DNA of 64,000 nt. Origin: Corynebacterium kroppenstedtii (GTDB taxonomy: Bacteria; Actinomycetota; Actinomycetes; Mycobacteriales; Mycobacteriaceae). How positions within the stretch are numbered: position 1 is the first letter of the stretch; every line of letters begins with the position of its first letter. Below the pieces are notes generated by a model. That model was given only the letters and a program-made list of their open reading frames with translations. It was not told the origin of the DNA and searched no databases. Shown here in pieces: positions 55,851 through 64,000 of this stretch. The position numbers were made by a program, and so were the translations under genes. The stretch lies in the NCBI RefSeq assembly GCF_016894245.1, contig NZ_CP069792.1, forward strand, positions 62,001 to 126,000, given 5' to 3'.

Positions 55851-57896
55851 CTAGTTGCCATTCATCTTCTTTTGGTCGACGCCAACTTCCTTTTCTGGAC
55901 CTTGCCCCTCCATCGCCGTCGCCAATTGCTTTTTCAGACGAGGCATGTCGTCTTGTGTGAATTTTCCGTTGCCTGCCACTGCCGCTAATCCGTCAAGAAG
56001 CTGGAGCCCATAGTTGTGGCCATGCCCATTCGGAACATTGGCAGCGACGGGGAGATCCAGCGTGACCTGCCAAAACGTGAGAATCGGCACCCATGTCATT
56101 GCTGGCGAGCGATCCCCCTTGGGCGGTTCTTTTAACCAATCAGGCCGTTGGAAAAGGAGTTTCGGCGACCACCACACCACCGGATCCGACGGGTGCTGTA
56201 GGTACAGCACGCGCGGACCCGGCCACAGCGGACTATCTTCACGGGTCGCTGGTTCGTGGGACTCCTCCCAGGACCATATTTTCTTCGGACCGTTGGCGAA
56301 GCGCACTGTCAGCCCGTCGGAATAGGTGGGCTCTACTTCCGGAGTCCCCAGATCACGTCGGGCCACAAATTGGCTCCACAAATTATTACTATTTTGCGGC
56401 CCCACCCACAGAACACCATTGACCGAGTTCACGATATCGCGCAGGCCCGAAAAAGCGCCCTCGCCCGCGGATGTCCCCAAGGACTCGCCGTATACGTAAA
56501 TTCGCGGGCGGTGATCTTTCGGCAGCGTATTCCACCAATCGACCACAGTGTTAATTAACACTTGACCGGCTTCTTTTACTCGCTGCCTGTCCGCGACGAA
56601 CTGCAAACCACTGGGAAGGAACGAATACTGATCCGCCGCAATGGCGGTATCGCCGTTAAACATCAACTCGATAGCTTGCGCAGCAGTCGGGTTCACCCAC
56701 CCGGTCCCCGTCGTCGGAATAACAAAGAGAACTTCGCGGTTGGCGGCATGTGTTCGTTCCAATTCACGGACGACGAGATTCGCGCGCGCTTGATCATCAG
56801 GCTCATTTTTCAGCCCACCGTAGACGCGAATCGGTTCCTTCGCGGGCTGACCAGTGAGTTTCTCCAGCTCATCCTTGTGCAAACCTAAGCCCGTGAATCG
56901 AGTACCAAACGCACCAAGCCCATCCCATGATGCCTCAGATTCTGGGCTGCCCGACCGTTCCGGCACCGTTGGCTGAACAAGATCAGACCGGATCTTGTTA
57001 TTCCGTACCGAAAACACCCGTTCTGCCACGGACATCGTCGTTCCTGGCACAATCTTGTCCCCGACAAAAACCAACACTACGACGACAACGAGCCAGGCGG
57101 CGATGGACCTGGTTGCGTCTCCCCATCGCTGTGGACCATGATCTGCCAACCACTCGACCACGTTAATGAGCACACGGACTACTCCAACAACGGCTGCCCA
57201 CAGGCCAAGCCCTACCGGTATGACTAGCAAGAACTTTGCCGGCGTGTAAGCTTCCGCCCCCATCGTCCGGGCGATCTGGTTCTGCCACCGGACCGCAAAC
57301 AAAGACATGATGATCGTCGCGATGGGGACAGCAATAAAAAGCGCCGCGTCAAGAGCGAAACGCCACCGAAAACGTAGCGATCCGCCCACGAACGCAGGTC
57401 TTCGTGATTCGGCCTCTAGCCGACGCATCGCCGTTTCGAGCCGACGGTCGGTCCCCCACCGCCATCGGGGCAACCGCAATGACAAATCCTCCACCCGGGG
57501 TGCAATAAGATCGTCGAGCCACAGATCCCAGATCCAGTGGATGACCACGCCGAACGCATAGGCTGTCACGGCCGACACGCCACAGACCACTCCTTGGAAG
57601 AGCCAGGTGCGGGGCAGGAGGGACGGAGTCATGGCCATCAAGAATGCGACCGTTCCCAGAACGACACCGACTGGGTCGGGGCGGAGCCACAGCCAAGCCA
57701 CCATGAGCCGACGCCGAATCGGGGCGTCACGGCCCGAATAGGAGTCCACCGCAGTGCTGAGGAAAACAGGAGCGTCATCGGCGCGACGATAGAACTCCAC
57801 GTCACGGTCAAAGTCTTTTCCAAAGTCAAAGGTTAGCTGCTGCCCTGGCTTCGACACGTCCCGTGACGGGCGTTGTCCCTGGTTCGCCGTCGCCAT
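55851..57896 (-). CDS. Abhydrolase_9 family membrane alpha/beta-hydrolase
   Basis: This 681-residue membrane protein has an N-terminal region with four or five transmembrane helices (for example VGVVLGTVAFLMAMTPSLLP and IAAWLVVVVVLVFVGDKIV) and a C-terminal alpha/beta-hydrolase domain outside. The nucleophile elbow reads YVYGESLGTSAGEGAF, the acid lies near LQHPSDPVVWWSPKLLF, and a terminal histidine is in GHGHNYG. This is the Abhydrolase_9 family (Rv1069c in mycobacteria). GGAGGG lies 6 bases before the ATG. The substrate is not known; the topology suggests an envelope lipid or ester. Confidence 0.9.
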   Translation of the reverse strand: MATANQGQRPSRDVSKPGQQLTFDFGKDFDRDVEFYRRADDAPVFLSTAVDSYSGRDAPIRRRLMVAWLWLRPDPVGVVLGTVAFLMAMTPSLLPRTWLFQGVVCGVSAVTAYAFGVVIHWIWDLWLDDLIAPRVEDLSLRLPRWRWGTDRRLETAMRRLEAESRRPAFVGGSLRFRWRFALDAALFIAVPIATIIMSLFAVRWQNQIARTMGAEAYTPAKFLLVIPVGLGLWAAVVGVVRVLINVVEWLADHGPQRWGDATRSIAAWLVVVVVLVFVGDKIVPGTTMSVAERVFSVRNNKIRSDLVQPTVPERSGSPESEASWDGLGAFGTRFTGLGLHKDELEKLTGQPAKEPIRVYGGLKNEPDDQARANLVVRELERTHAANREVLFVIPTTGTGWVNPTAAQAIELMFNGDTAIAADQYSFLPSGLQFVADRQRVKEAGQVLINTVVDWWNTLPKDHRPRIYVYGESLGTSAGEGAFSGLRDIVNSVNGVLWVGPQNSNNLWSQFVARRDLGTPEVEPTYSDGLTVRFANGPKKIWSWEESHEPATREDSPLWPGPRVLYLQHPSDPVVWWSPKLLFQRPDWLKEPPKGDRSPAMTWVPILTFWQVTLDLPVAANVPNGHGHNYGLQLLDGLAAVAGNGKFTQDDMPRLKKQLATAMEGQGPEKEVGVDQKKMNGN

Positions 57897-57967
57897 CCGC
57901 TACCCTCCTGATCTGTCCTGACCGCCGCCGGTGTCGTCCATTCCCTCAGTAACCATCCGGGGCGAGC

Positions 57968-59788
57968 TTACTGTTGCTCAAGCTTTTCGCCGTATTCCAT
58001 CCAGACCATTTCTAGTTCTTCCCTTTCTTCACGGGCCTGGGACAGATCTCTATCCAATTCAGTCAATTTTTCTGTGTCCGTGCCATTCGAATTGCTCGCG
58101 ACATCAGCCATATCCTGCTGGATTTTCTCTTCTCTCTTCTGAACTTTGGCGATCTTTCGTTCAAGAGAGTTCATTTCCTTCGAGATTTTATGTTTTTCGG
58201 CCGCAGAAAGGGAACCCTCCTTCTGCTGATTCCCCGAAGCAATCGCCTCTGTTCCCGCAGCAAACCCAGTACCTGACGCTGCGTGACCTGCCATGGAACG
58301 TCGGCGATCGAGGTATTCATCGATACCGCCAGGTAAATGGGTCACATCCCCATCGCCGAATAAGGCAAAGACGCTGTCGCAGATACGCTCAATCAAATAG
58401 CGGTCGTGGGAAATCACGATCAGCGTTCCCGGCCACCCGTCCAGCATTGACTCCAATTCCTGAAGGGTGTCAATATCCAAATCGTTGGTGGGCTCGTCGA
58501 GAAGCAAAAGATTGGGTTCCGACATCAAGATCCGGGTCAGTTGTAGCCGACGGCGCTCGCCACCCGACAAATCGCGAACCGGCTGACGCTGCCGCTTCAC
58601 TGGAAAGCCTAAACGCTCAGCAACTTGCGAAGCGGACATCTCCTTCTTACCCAACACGACATACTCAGCCACCGCCTTAATCGCGTCAATGACGGTGAGG
58701 TCCTCGGGGATATCCTCGAGTTCCTGCCGCAACCAGCCCAAACGGAGCGTCTTACCCTCGCGGCGTTTGCCCGCAACCATCGGATAATCGCCAGCTATCG
58801 TGCGCATCACCGTCGTTTTGCCTGAACCATTGACACCGACGAGACCGATGCGCTCTCCCGGCCCGATGCGCCACGTCAGATCGTCCACTAACACGCGACC
58901 ATCGGGTGTGGCAATCGTCGCGTCCAGGAGGTCCACCACAATTTTCCCCTGGCGCTGCTTGGAAAACGCCATCAGCTCCACCGTGTTGCGCGGTGCCGGG
59001 ACGTCAGCAATGAGCGCCTCAGCGGCTTCCACCCGATACCGGGGTTTTGACGTGCGCGCAGGTGCTCCGCGCCGCAGCCACGCCAACTCTTTCCGCGCCA
59101 AGTTTTGGCGACGCTGTTCCGCCGCATCGGCTTGACGCTGGCGTTCAGCACGGGCGAACATCCAATCGTTATATCCGCCTTCATACGTGTCTACCGAGCC
59201 ATCATGGACCTCCCACGTGCGCGTCGCCACGGTGTCCAAGAACCAGCGATCGTGGGTCACAATCACTTGAGCGCAATTCCGGTGACGCAGATGATCAGCC
59301 AGCCACTGAACCCCCTCAATGTCGAGGTGGTTGGTGGGCTCGTCGAGAACTAAGACATCAACTTTTCGCACCAATGCGGCTGCGAGCATTACCCGACGGA
59401 ATTGACCACCAGAAATGGAATCAGTCGACTCATCTAACAGTTCCGACAGGTCAAGTCCGGCAATGATGGAACGCACCTCGGGATCGGCGGCCCACTCGTA
59501 GGCCGCTTTCTCTCCGACAATGGTCTGGATGACGGAAGCTGATGAGCTCTGTGCACGTTGAGCCACCGTAGCGATCTGGACGGAGCGCCCATGGGTGACT
59601 CGGCCGGAATCAGGCTCAATGCTTCGAGTCAGAACACCAAGCAAGGTGGACTTTCCGCCACCGTTGAGCCCCACGACGCCAATTCTGTCGCCCTCATTCA
59701 CCGCCACCGTCACGTCGTCGAGCACCATCGTGATACCACGGGTCAAGGTGACGGAGTCTGTCGTGATGAGCGGGCGTACTGCTGCCAT
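57968..59788 (-). CDS. ABC-F ATPase (Uup-like)
   Basis: A soluble protein with two ATP-binding cassettes and no membrane domain. Walker A sites are GVVGLNGGGKSTLLG and GLVGVNGSGKTTVMR; signature motifs are SISGGQFRRVMLA and DLSGGERRRLQLT; Walker B is LLLLDEPTNDLDID. The linker between cassettes is long and Arg-rich, and a C-terminal coiled coil (KISKEMNSLERKIAKVQKR) resembles that of Uup. ABC-F proteins act on ribosomes or DNA structures. The ATG at 59788 is chosen because conserved sequence begins there, with AAGGAG 12 bases before; the frame is open 46 codons more. It lies 150 bp after ispE. Confidence 0.93.
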   Translation of the reverse strand: MAAVRPLITTDSVTLTRGITMVLDDVTVAVNEGDRIGVVGLNGGGKSTLLGVLTRSIEPDSGRVTHGRSVQIATVAQRAQSSSASVIQTIVGEKAAYEWAADPEVRSIIAGLDLSELLDESTDSISGGQFRRVMLAAALVRKVDVLVLDEPTNHLDIEGVQWLADHLRHRNCAQVIVTHDRWFLDTVATRTWEVHDGSVDTYEGGYNDWMFARAERQRQADAAEQRRQNLARKELAWLRRGAPARTSKPRYRVEAAEALIADVPAPRNTVELMAFSKQRQGKIVVDLLDATIATPDGRVLVDDLTWRIGPGERIGLVGVNGSGKTTVMRTIAGDYPMVAGKRREGKTLRLGWLRQELEDIPEDLTVIDAIKAVAEYVVLGKKEMSASQVAERLGFPVKRQRQPVRDLSGGERRRLQLTRILMSEPNLLLLDEPTNDLDIDTLQELESMLDGWPGTLIVISHDRYLIERICDSVFALFGDGDVTHLPGGIDEYLDRRRSMAGHAASGTGFAAGTEAIASGNQQKEGSLSAAEKHKISKEMNSLERKIAKVQKREEKIQQDMADVASNSNGTDTEKLTELDRDLSQAREEREELEMVWMEYGEKLEQQ

Positions 59789-59938
59789 TAGTTCTGTGAA
59801 CTCCTTACTCCTGTTGTCGCCGGGACATGTGTGTTGCCGAGGAACCGTGCGCCACCGCAGTGCACGTGTGTAGGGTGCACATCTGACTTTATGTGGCGAG
59901 GAAAAACACGTGATCCGGACAGCCACGAGAAATGACGG

Positions 59939-61264
59939 TTACGGCGATTTTTTATCCTCATCGGATACCAGGTACGCACCACTGTGGCTTCCCGGCCTGT
60001 GACTGGGTGCAATTCTAGCCATTCGGACAACACCGCTCCCTGCCAATTCAGCCTGCACTGTGTAAGCATGGCCCTCATCGGCACACAGCACTGCACAGGC
60101 CGGTCCTTGGTGGGCCACGATGACGCCCAGGGCACCTGCACGCGAACCCGCTTGAATAACTCGGCGAAGGGGCGGAATCACACTGGTTGCTGCCGGCTGC
60201 AGATCGTTTCCCATCGTGTGACCGACGTCCACGGGATCGCCCGACACGAGCGCTCGTTCAATGTTTTCAATACTGCCGACGCTGTACTGGGGTCTCTTCC
60301 CCGACGCCATTTCCTCTCGTTGGGTCGCTAAACGCTGGACGACACGGTGGCACAACGCCGCCCCGCTCTCGACGGCGTCCGCAATGTCTTCATCATCAAA
60401 GTGCTGGCCGGCCCGAATTTGGTGGCGTTGAGCAGCCTGTTTCTCGCGGTCTGGTGCGGCCCAGGGCATCGCCATCTTTGCCGACGTGACCACCGGCATC
60501 GTTATCACCCACCACAAAGGACCTCGCGCCAAAAGAGGAGTCCTCTGGGATATGATGTCGGATCCCGGGTGTTGCACATCGTGATCCAGCACGATGAGGC
60601 TGGTCCCGCCCTCCAGAGCAAGTTCGATCGCGGCGTTTTCGTCGGGGCATTCTTCCTGTGCGATGCGTCGCACAACGTCACTCGACAGAGAACCGACGCT
60701 GCTGGTCTCCGTTCCTCCGGGTGCTGAGAACCCCATTGCACGCACGATGAAGTGATAGCCAAAGAATCGGTCGGCGGCCACGATAGCTGCTGCGACGTCG
60801 GCAGCTTTACTACCCAAACCCGCTGACAACGGGATGCGCTTAGTGACGGTCACCGTCACCCGTGGTAACGCCAATGATGGTGAAATCATTGAACGATATG
60901 CCTCGGCGATCCGTTCAACGACCCTACATACGACGTTGTCGGGCCCAGTTGGTAGCTGCCCCATCGGCACATTACCGTCGACATAAAGGGCGTGGACTAC
61001 GCGGCCCGTTGTCAAAGGCGATCTGTCACCGGTTAAAGCCTCTCTCAGACCGCGGTGAGAACCAATCTCCGTGTTGGTGACCGCCTGGATTCTGACGGAG
61101 TTCTCTAAGGAAATCGACTGGGCCACTGATGTGAAACCCGACGAGTGGGTCTGAAGATACACCGAGAGGACAGCCGGTGCTTGTCCCGTGACACCATCCC
61201 ATCCGTCGATGTACTGGTCCCAGTCAGAATTGAACACAGGTCTATCGCCGTTGCTGGACGTCAT
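59939..61264 (-). CDS. ispE: Divergent 4-(cytidine 5'-diphospho)-2-C-methyl-D-erythritol kinase
   Basis: The GHMP-kinase fold and position between ksgA and an ABC-F gene identify IspE of the MEP isoprenoid pathway. The ATP loop is IPLSAGLGSKAADVAAAIVA, keeping the catalytic Asp (AAD). The first motif, normally APGKxNLxL, reads APAVLSVYL: the expected lysine and asparagine are absent. The third motif, normally SGSGPT, reads AHQGPA. Length is 441, against about 310 in relatives, with extra segments near the N-terminus and residues 170-200. GGGAGGTG precedes the ATG. Either the enzyme uses other residues or the protein is a degenerate GHMP relative. Confidence 0.75.
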   Translation of the reverse strand: MTSSNGDRPVFNSDWDQYIDGWDGVTGQAPAVLSVYLQTHSSGFTSVAQSISLENSVRIQAVTNTEIGSHRGLREALTGDRSPLTTGRVVHALYVDGNVPMGQLPTGPDNVVCRVVERIAEAYRSMISPSLALPRVTVTVTKRIPLSAGLGSKAADVAAAIVAADRFFGYHFIVRAMGFSAPGGTETSSVGSLSSDVVRRIAQEECPDENAAIELALEGGTSLIVLDHDVQHPGSDIISQRTPLLARGPLWWVITMPVVTSAKMAMPWAAPDREKQAAQRHQIRAGQHFDDEDIADAVESGAALCHRVVQRLATQREEMASGKRPQYSVGSIENIERALVSGDPVDVGHTMGNDLQPAATSVIPPLRRVIQAGSRAGALGVIVAHQGPACAVLCADEGHAYTVQAELAGSGVVRMARIAPSHRPGSHSGAYLVSDEDKKSP

Positions 61265-61294
61265 GGTTTCACCTCCCGTATCACCTGTTATCAA

Positions 61295-62224
61295 TTAATG
61301 GGGTGCTTCTGCACTCGCAGGCAACTGCGCCAGAACGATAAATTCACCGATAGAAAGCGTCTCTCCCCGCCGGTGCGGATCGATTCCGGCTTCCCGAAGA
61401 GCGTGTTCTGCTGCGGACGCGCTTCCATAGTGACCTTTCAGAGCAGCGCGCAAGGTTTTTCGGCGTTGTGCGAACGCCGCGTCAATAATCGGCCACAGTT
61501 GGACCCGCGCGGTGGTGTCAGTTGGCCACGGCCGAGTGCCACGGGTGAGTTTGACCAACCCAGAATCGACGTTGGGTGCCGGCCAGAACACATTTTTCCC
61601 GATGGCACCTGCGCGCTGAACCTGACCATAAAAGCGGGCTTTGACACTGGGAACACCGTAGACGCGATTCCCTGGTTCGGCAGCAAGACGGTCAGCAACC
61701 TCAGCTTGGACCATGACGAGAACGCGCGTGATGGTCGGGAAAACCTCCAGGACGTGCAAAAGTATGGGAACTGCGACATTGTAGGGCAGATTGGCTACGA
61801 ACGCCGTCGGAGGAGTCGCAGCCGGGTCCCCTGTGCTCAAACCGGTGAGCGCTAACGCATTGGAGGAGATTACATCGAGTTGTTCCGCATGTGTTGGCGC
61901 GTACGCCGCTACAGTGTCCGGGAGCTGTTCAGCCAGTGTGGTATCGATCTCCACGGCCGTCACTTTAGAGACAACATCAAGAAGGCCTAGCGTTAATGAG
62001 CCCAATCCCGGGCCGACTTCAAGAACGTGATCATCAGGTGACAAGTCAGCAGTGGAGACGATTCGACGGACTGTGTTGGGATCGACGACGAAGTTTTGTC
62101 CGCGCTTTTTAGTTGGAACGACCCCCACAGTCCTCGCTAGTTCTCTTATTTCTTTAGGCCCTAAGAGCCGAGAGGATGAAGAAACGTGATCGGAGGTACG
62201 CGGAGGAGTGGGGGGTTGATTCAC
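61295..62224 (-). CDS. ksgA: 16S rRNA (adenine1518-N6/adenine1519-N6)-dimethyltransferase
   Basis: KsgA dimethylates two adjacent adenines of the 16S rRNA 3' hairpin during small-subunit maturation. SAM-binding and catalytic motifs are [43 protein letters not shown] and [16 protein letters not shown]. The C-terminal helical domain contains [17 protein letters not shown]. Length is 309 with a 30-residue N-terminal extension. The start is GTG. It follows rpfB by 9 bp and precedes ispE by 30 bp, so the three genes form an operon. Confidence 0.96.
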   Translation of the reverse strand: MNQPPTPPRTSDHVSSSSRLLGPKEIRELARTVGVVPTKKRGQNFVVDPNTVRRIVSTADLSPDDHVLEVGPGLGSLTLGLLDVVSKVTAVEIDTTLAEQLPDTVAAYAPTHAEQLDVISSNALALTGLSTGDPAATPPTAFVANLPYNVAVPILLHVLEVFPTITRVLVMVQAEVADRLAAEPGNRVYGVPSVKARFYGQVQRAGAIGKNVFWPAPNVDSGLVKLTRGTRPWPTDTTARVQLWPIIDAAFAQRRKTLRAALKGHYGSASAAEHALREAGIDPHRRGETLSIGEFIVLAQLPASAEAPH

Positions 62225-62233
62225 ACCGTTAGG

Positions 62234-63403
62234 TTAGCGGATTCCGAGCTTCGACGTGCATGCTGGCCACGCTCCCCAACCCTGGGCAGCTTGAACCTTA
62301 TTAGCGACAGCGATCTGCTGCTCGCGGCTAGCGCCAGCGGCGGTAGGAGCGTATGCCCCGCCACCGAATGCTTGCCAGGTCTGGTCAGTGAACTGCAGCC
62401 CACCGGAGAAGCCATTTCCTGTGCTGGTGTTCCACTTTCCACCGGATTCACACTGAGCGATGGAGTCCCACACCGATCCTCCAGCAACAGCAGGGGCCGA
62501 TGCCGAGGAGGACTTGGGCGATGATGCCACGGCCGCCTTCGTGCCACGAGAAATCACCTTTTCAGTGGCCTCAGAGAGAATCTTAGAAGCTTTCTCCCAC
62601 CGCTGAACTTCTTGACCGTTACGGGATTTGACGGTGTAGGTCACTTCGCGCTCGCCAGCCTTACCCGGCTTAACAACGGTCTCCGAACCCTTTGGACTGT
62701 TGGGATCGTCAACATAGCGAACGGTCGGCTCTACAGCCTCTTTCACCGTCTGATCTTCAGTCTTGTTGCGCTCAATGGTGATCTTGTCGCCACTAACCAG
62801 CTTCTTGCCAAGCTCCGGTGTGACTTTATCGTCGGCACCTAACTTGATCCCCCGGCGATCAAGGAAATCCTTCACCGTGACAGCGGGAACTTTCATGTCG
62901 CCGAGCTGCCCACCGTCGTCAAGGGTGATGTCCTTAAGCGGCACGACTTCGAGTTTCATGCCACTTTCCGGGATTTTGGTGCTGCCCTGAGCAGACACGT
63001 AATCGTCCGGATTGATGGTTCCAACCTGGTTTAGGAAGTCCTTAACGGTGAGAGCGGTGGACTGGATGGTCTTTTGGACACCATCGACAGTCAGCGTGAC
63101 GGGGCGAGCGGTGCGAACCGTAATTTCTTGCTTATCCTTGACGGAGCTGTTCGCAGCAGGGGAAACAAAGTCACCGTCTTTGAGGTCGACATCGTGTGAG
63201 GCGAGAATGCTCTTCACGTCTCCGGACATCGCACTGACGTGGGAGGTTTCACCGTTAACGTTCAAGATGAGGTTTTTCTGAGCGTTAACAGCAACAGCGC
63301 CACCGACTACCAATGTGGCCAGCATGCCACCGGTAGCGACACGCACTGGCGTGGAGGAGGTGTGGTTAATGCGGTGGATGCGAGATTTCTTCTGAGTGCT
63401 CAC
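62234..63403 (-). CDS. rpfB: Resuscitation-promoting factor B
   Basis: RpfB is a secreted muralytic enzyme that cleaves peptidoglycan and promotes regrowth. It has an N-terminal membrane anchor or signal ([18 protein letters not shown]), three DUF348 repeats (the later ones contain VKDFLNQVG and VKDFLDRRG), a G5 domain (around TVRYVDDPN and [15 protein letters not shown]) and a C-terminal Rpf transglycosylase domain with catalytic glutamate in [14 protein letters not shown] and a disulfide partner in [11 protein letters not shown]. Length 389 is usual. GTG start with GGAGAG 6 bases before. It heads the rpfB-ksgA-ispE operon. Confidence 0.97.
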   Translation of the reverse strand: MSTQKKSRIHRINHTSSTPVRVATGGMLATLVVGGAVAVNAQKNLILNVNGETSHVSAMSGDVKSILASHDVDLKDGDFVSPAANSSVKDKQEITVRTARPVTLTVDGVQKTIQSTALTVKDFLNQVGTINPDDYVSAQGSTKIPESGMKLEVVPLKDITLDDGGQLGDMKVPAVTVKDFLDRRGIKLGADDKVTPELGKKLVSGDKITIERNKTEDQTVKEAVEPTVRYVDDPNSPKGSETVVKPGKAGEREVTYTVKSRNGQEVQRWEKASKILSEATEKVISRGTKAAVASSPKSSSASAPAVAGGSVWDSIAQCESGGKWNTSTGNGFSGGLQFTDQTWQAFGGGAYAPTAAGASREQQIAVANKVQAAQGWGAWPACTSKLGIR

Positions 63404-63467
63404 GTCTTTCTCTCCGGCTCAGAATGGTGGAGCCTGCCCAAAGTCACGATCTGATAACAACTTCGAC

Positions 63468-63520
63468 AGAGTAGCAACTAGATGGGGGTGAGGCAACGGC
63501 TCCGTAACCAAAAGTTGCTA
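63468..63520 (-). promoter_or_regulatory. rpfB promoter and flanking inverted repeat
   Basis: On the minus strand TTGCCT (63491-63496) and TACTCT (63468-63473) are separated by 17 bases, with transcription starting near 63460. TAGCAACT (63472-63479) and AGTTGCTA (63513-63520) form an 8-bp inverted repeat enclosing the -35. The run GGGGG in between resembles RamA-type C/G-rich sites known from C. glutamicum, which is a weak analogy. Confidence 0.55.
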
Positions 63521-63673
63521 TCACTTGTGACACTTTCGTAACATTTGACAGCTTTCCCGCCCATGAGCTGGACATATGCTGAATACAACCTTAGACGCAC
63601 AACCCCTAAACTGTGATGGAGGACACAAAAAATAATGGCCGCTCACCCGGAATAAAACCCCCAGGGCACGACG

Positions 63674-64000
63674 CTAATCCTCCGAACTAGACCGCTGCAC
63701 CCCAAAAATCCTTGCCGCGGTCTGGCCGGTGTGGAGGGCAAACTCCGCGGGGCTCTCCCCTCTCACCTCGGCCAATCGACGGGCAGTGTAGCCGACATAT
63801 GCCGATTCATTTTTCGCACCACGAAATGGCTCAGGGGTCATATATGGCGCGTCGGTCTCTACCATGATCTGGCCTACAGGGGCGCGTCGGGCCGCCTCGC
63901 GAAGGTCGTCATTACGTTTGAATGTCGAGTTTCCTGCAAAGGACAAAATGTATCCTCGGGCCAGCGCTTCATCCGCGACATCCAGTGGCGAGGAGAAGCA
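63674..64000 (-). CDS. tatD: TatD-family metal-dependent hydrolase, 3' part
   Basis: The window ends inside this gene, so only the last 109 codons are present. They contain CFSSPLDVADEALARGYILSFAG (quoted in parts: VADEALARGYILSFAG), the metal-site segment VGQIMVETDAPYMTPEPFRG with its catalytic aspartate, and ESAYVGYTARRLAEVRGES. These are the C-terminal signatures of the TatD DNase family (TIM barrel, 3'-5' exonuclease). Its place directly upstream of rpfB is the common arrangement in actinobacteria. Confidence 0.93.
   Translation of the reverse strand, partial: CFSSPLDVADEALARGYILSFAGNSTFKRNDDLREAARRAPVGQIMVETDAPYMTPEPFRGAKNESAYVGYTARRLAEVRGESPAEFALHTGQTAARIFGVQRSSSED

Noticed and set aside
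63404..63673. c-di-AMP (ydaO) riboswitch upstream of rpfB, as in some actinobacteria
   Set aside because: The conserved ydaO blocks are absent and the predicted start lies about 57 bases from the gene, too short for the aptamer.

Overview
The window is ordinary chromosome of a Corynebacterium or very close relative; the species was not determined. Gene content and order match the coryneform/mycobacterial core: glyA-coaA-short-chain cis-prenyl synthase-DAHP synthase; mca-DUF4307-greA; TetR-mfd-mazG-lytic transglycosylase-eno-FtsB-like-DUF501/Ppx; tRNA-Gln-glmU-prs-rplY-pth; and rpfB-ksgA-ispE-ABC-F. Mycothiol amidase Mca, RpfB with DUF348/G5/Rpf domains, an MmpL transporter and a DtxR-type operator all point to Corynebacteriales. 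All coordinates and motifs were read by eye.

Layout. 0-7 kb: glpX, fumC, a TetR/DHA2 efflux pair, a GNAT enzyme and a solitary LysR-type effector domain divergent from a DUF5997 gene. 7.4-10.2 kb: an enoyl-CoA hydratase/acyl-CoA dehydrogenase pair, then about 600 bp without a clear protein gene that holds a DtxR-box promoter and an 18-bp terminator-like hairpin. 10.2-19.5 kb: nicotinamidase, glyA, coaA, cis-prenyl synthase, DAHP synthase, mca, DUF4307, greA, Bax-inhibitor-like protein. 19.5-24.8 kb: an accessory-looking stretch with sparse small genes for secreted, lipidated or membrane products (two Ser/Thr-rich lipoproteins, a glycine-zipper peptide, an Ltp-repeat membrane protein, a zinc-ribbon miniprotein, a PLDc_N miniprotein), ending at tRNA-Leu. 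24.8-35.7 kb: minus-strand block from TetR to Ppx. 35.9-42.9 kb: tRNA-Gln, glmU, prs, rplY, pth, a Cys-rich protein and malic enzyme. 43-51.6 kb: nitronate monooxygenase, prfC, proline iminopeptidase, MmpL-TetR and an FMN riboswitch controlling a riboflavin transporter. 51.6-64 kb: CoA hydrolase, PPK2, serine dehydratase, ABM protein, Abhydrolase_9 protein, ABC-F, ispE, ksgA, rpfB and the 3' part of tatD, all on the minus strand.

Most genes are housekeeping: central carbon (glpX, fumC, eno, malic enzyme, prs), envelope precursors (glmU, cis-prenyl synthase, ispE), translation (rplY, pth, prfC, ksgA, tRNAs) and transcription repair/elongation (mfd, greA). The most interesting signals are the putative iron-controlled small RNA at about 9.89-10.17 kb, which carries an anti-Shine-Dalgarno-like stretch; an IspE lacking the expected catalytic lysine; a DUF501-Ppx fusion; the secreted-protein islet; and a leader before rplY with a possible leaderless small ORF and mutually exclusive hairpins.
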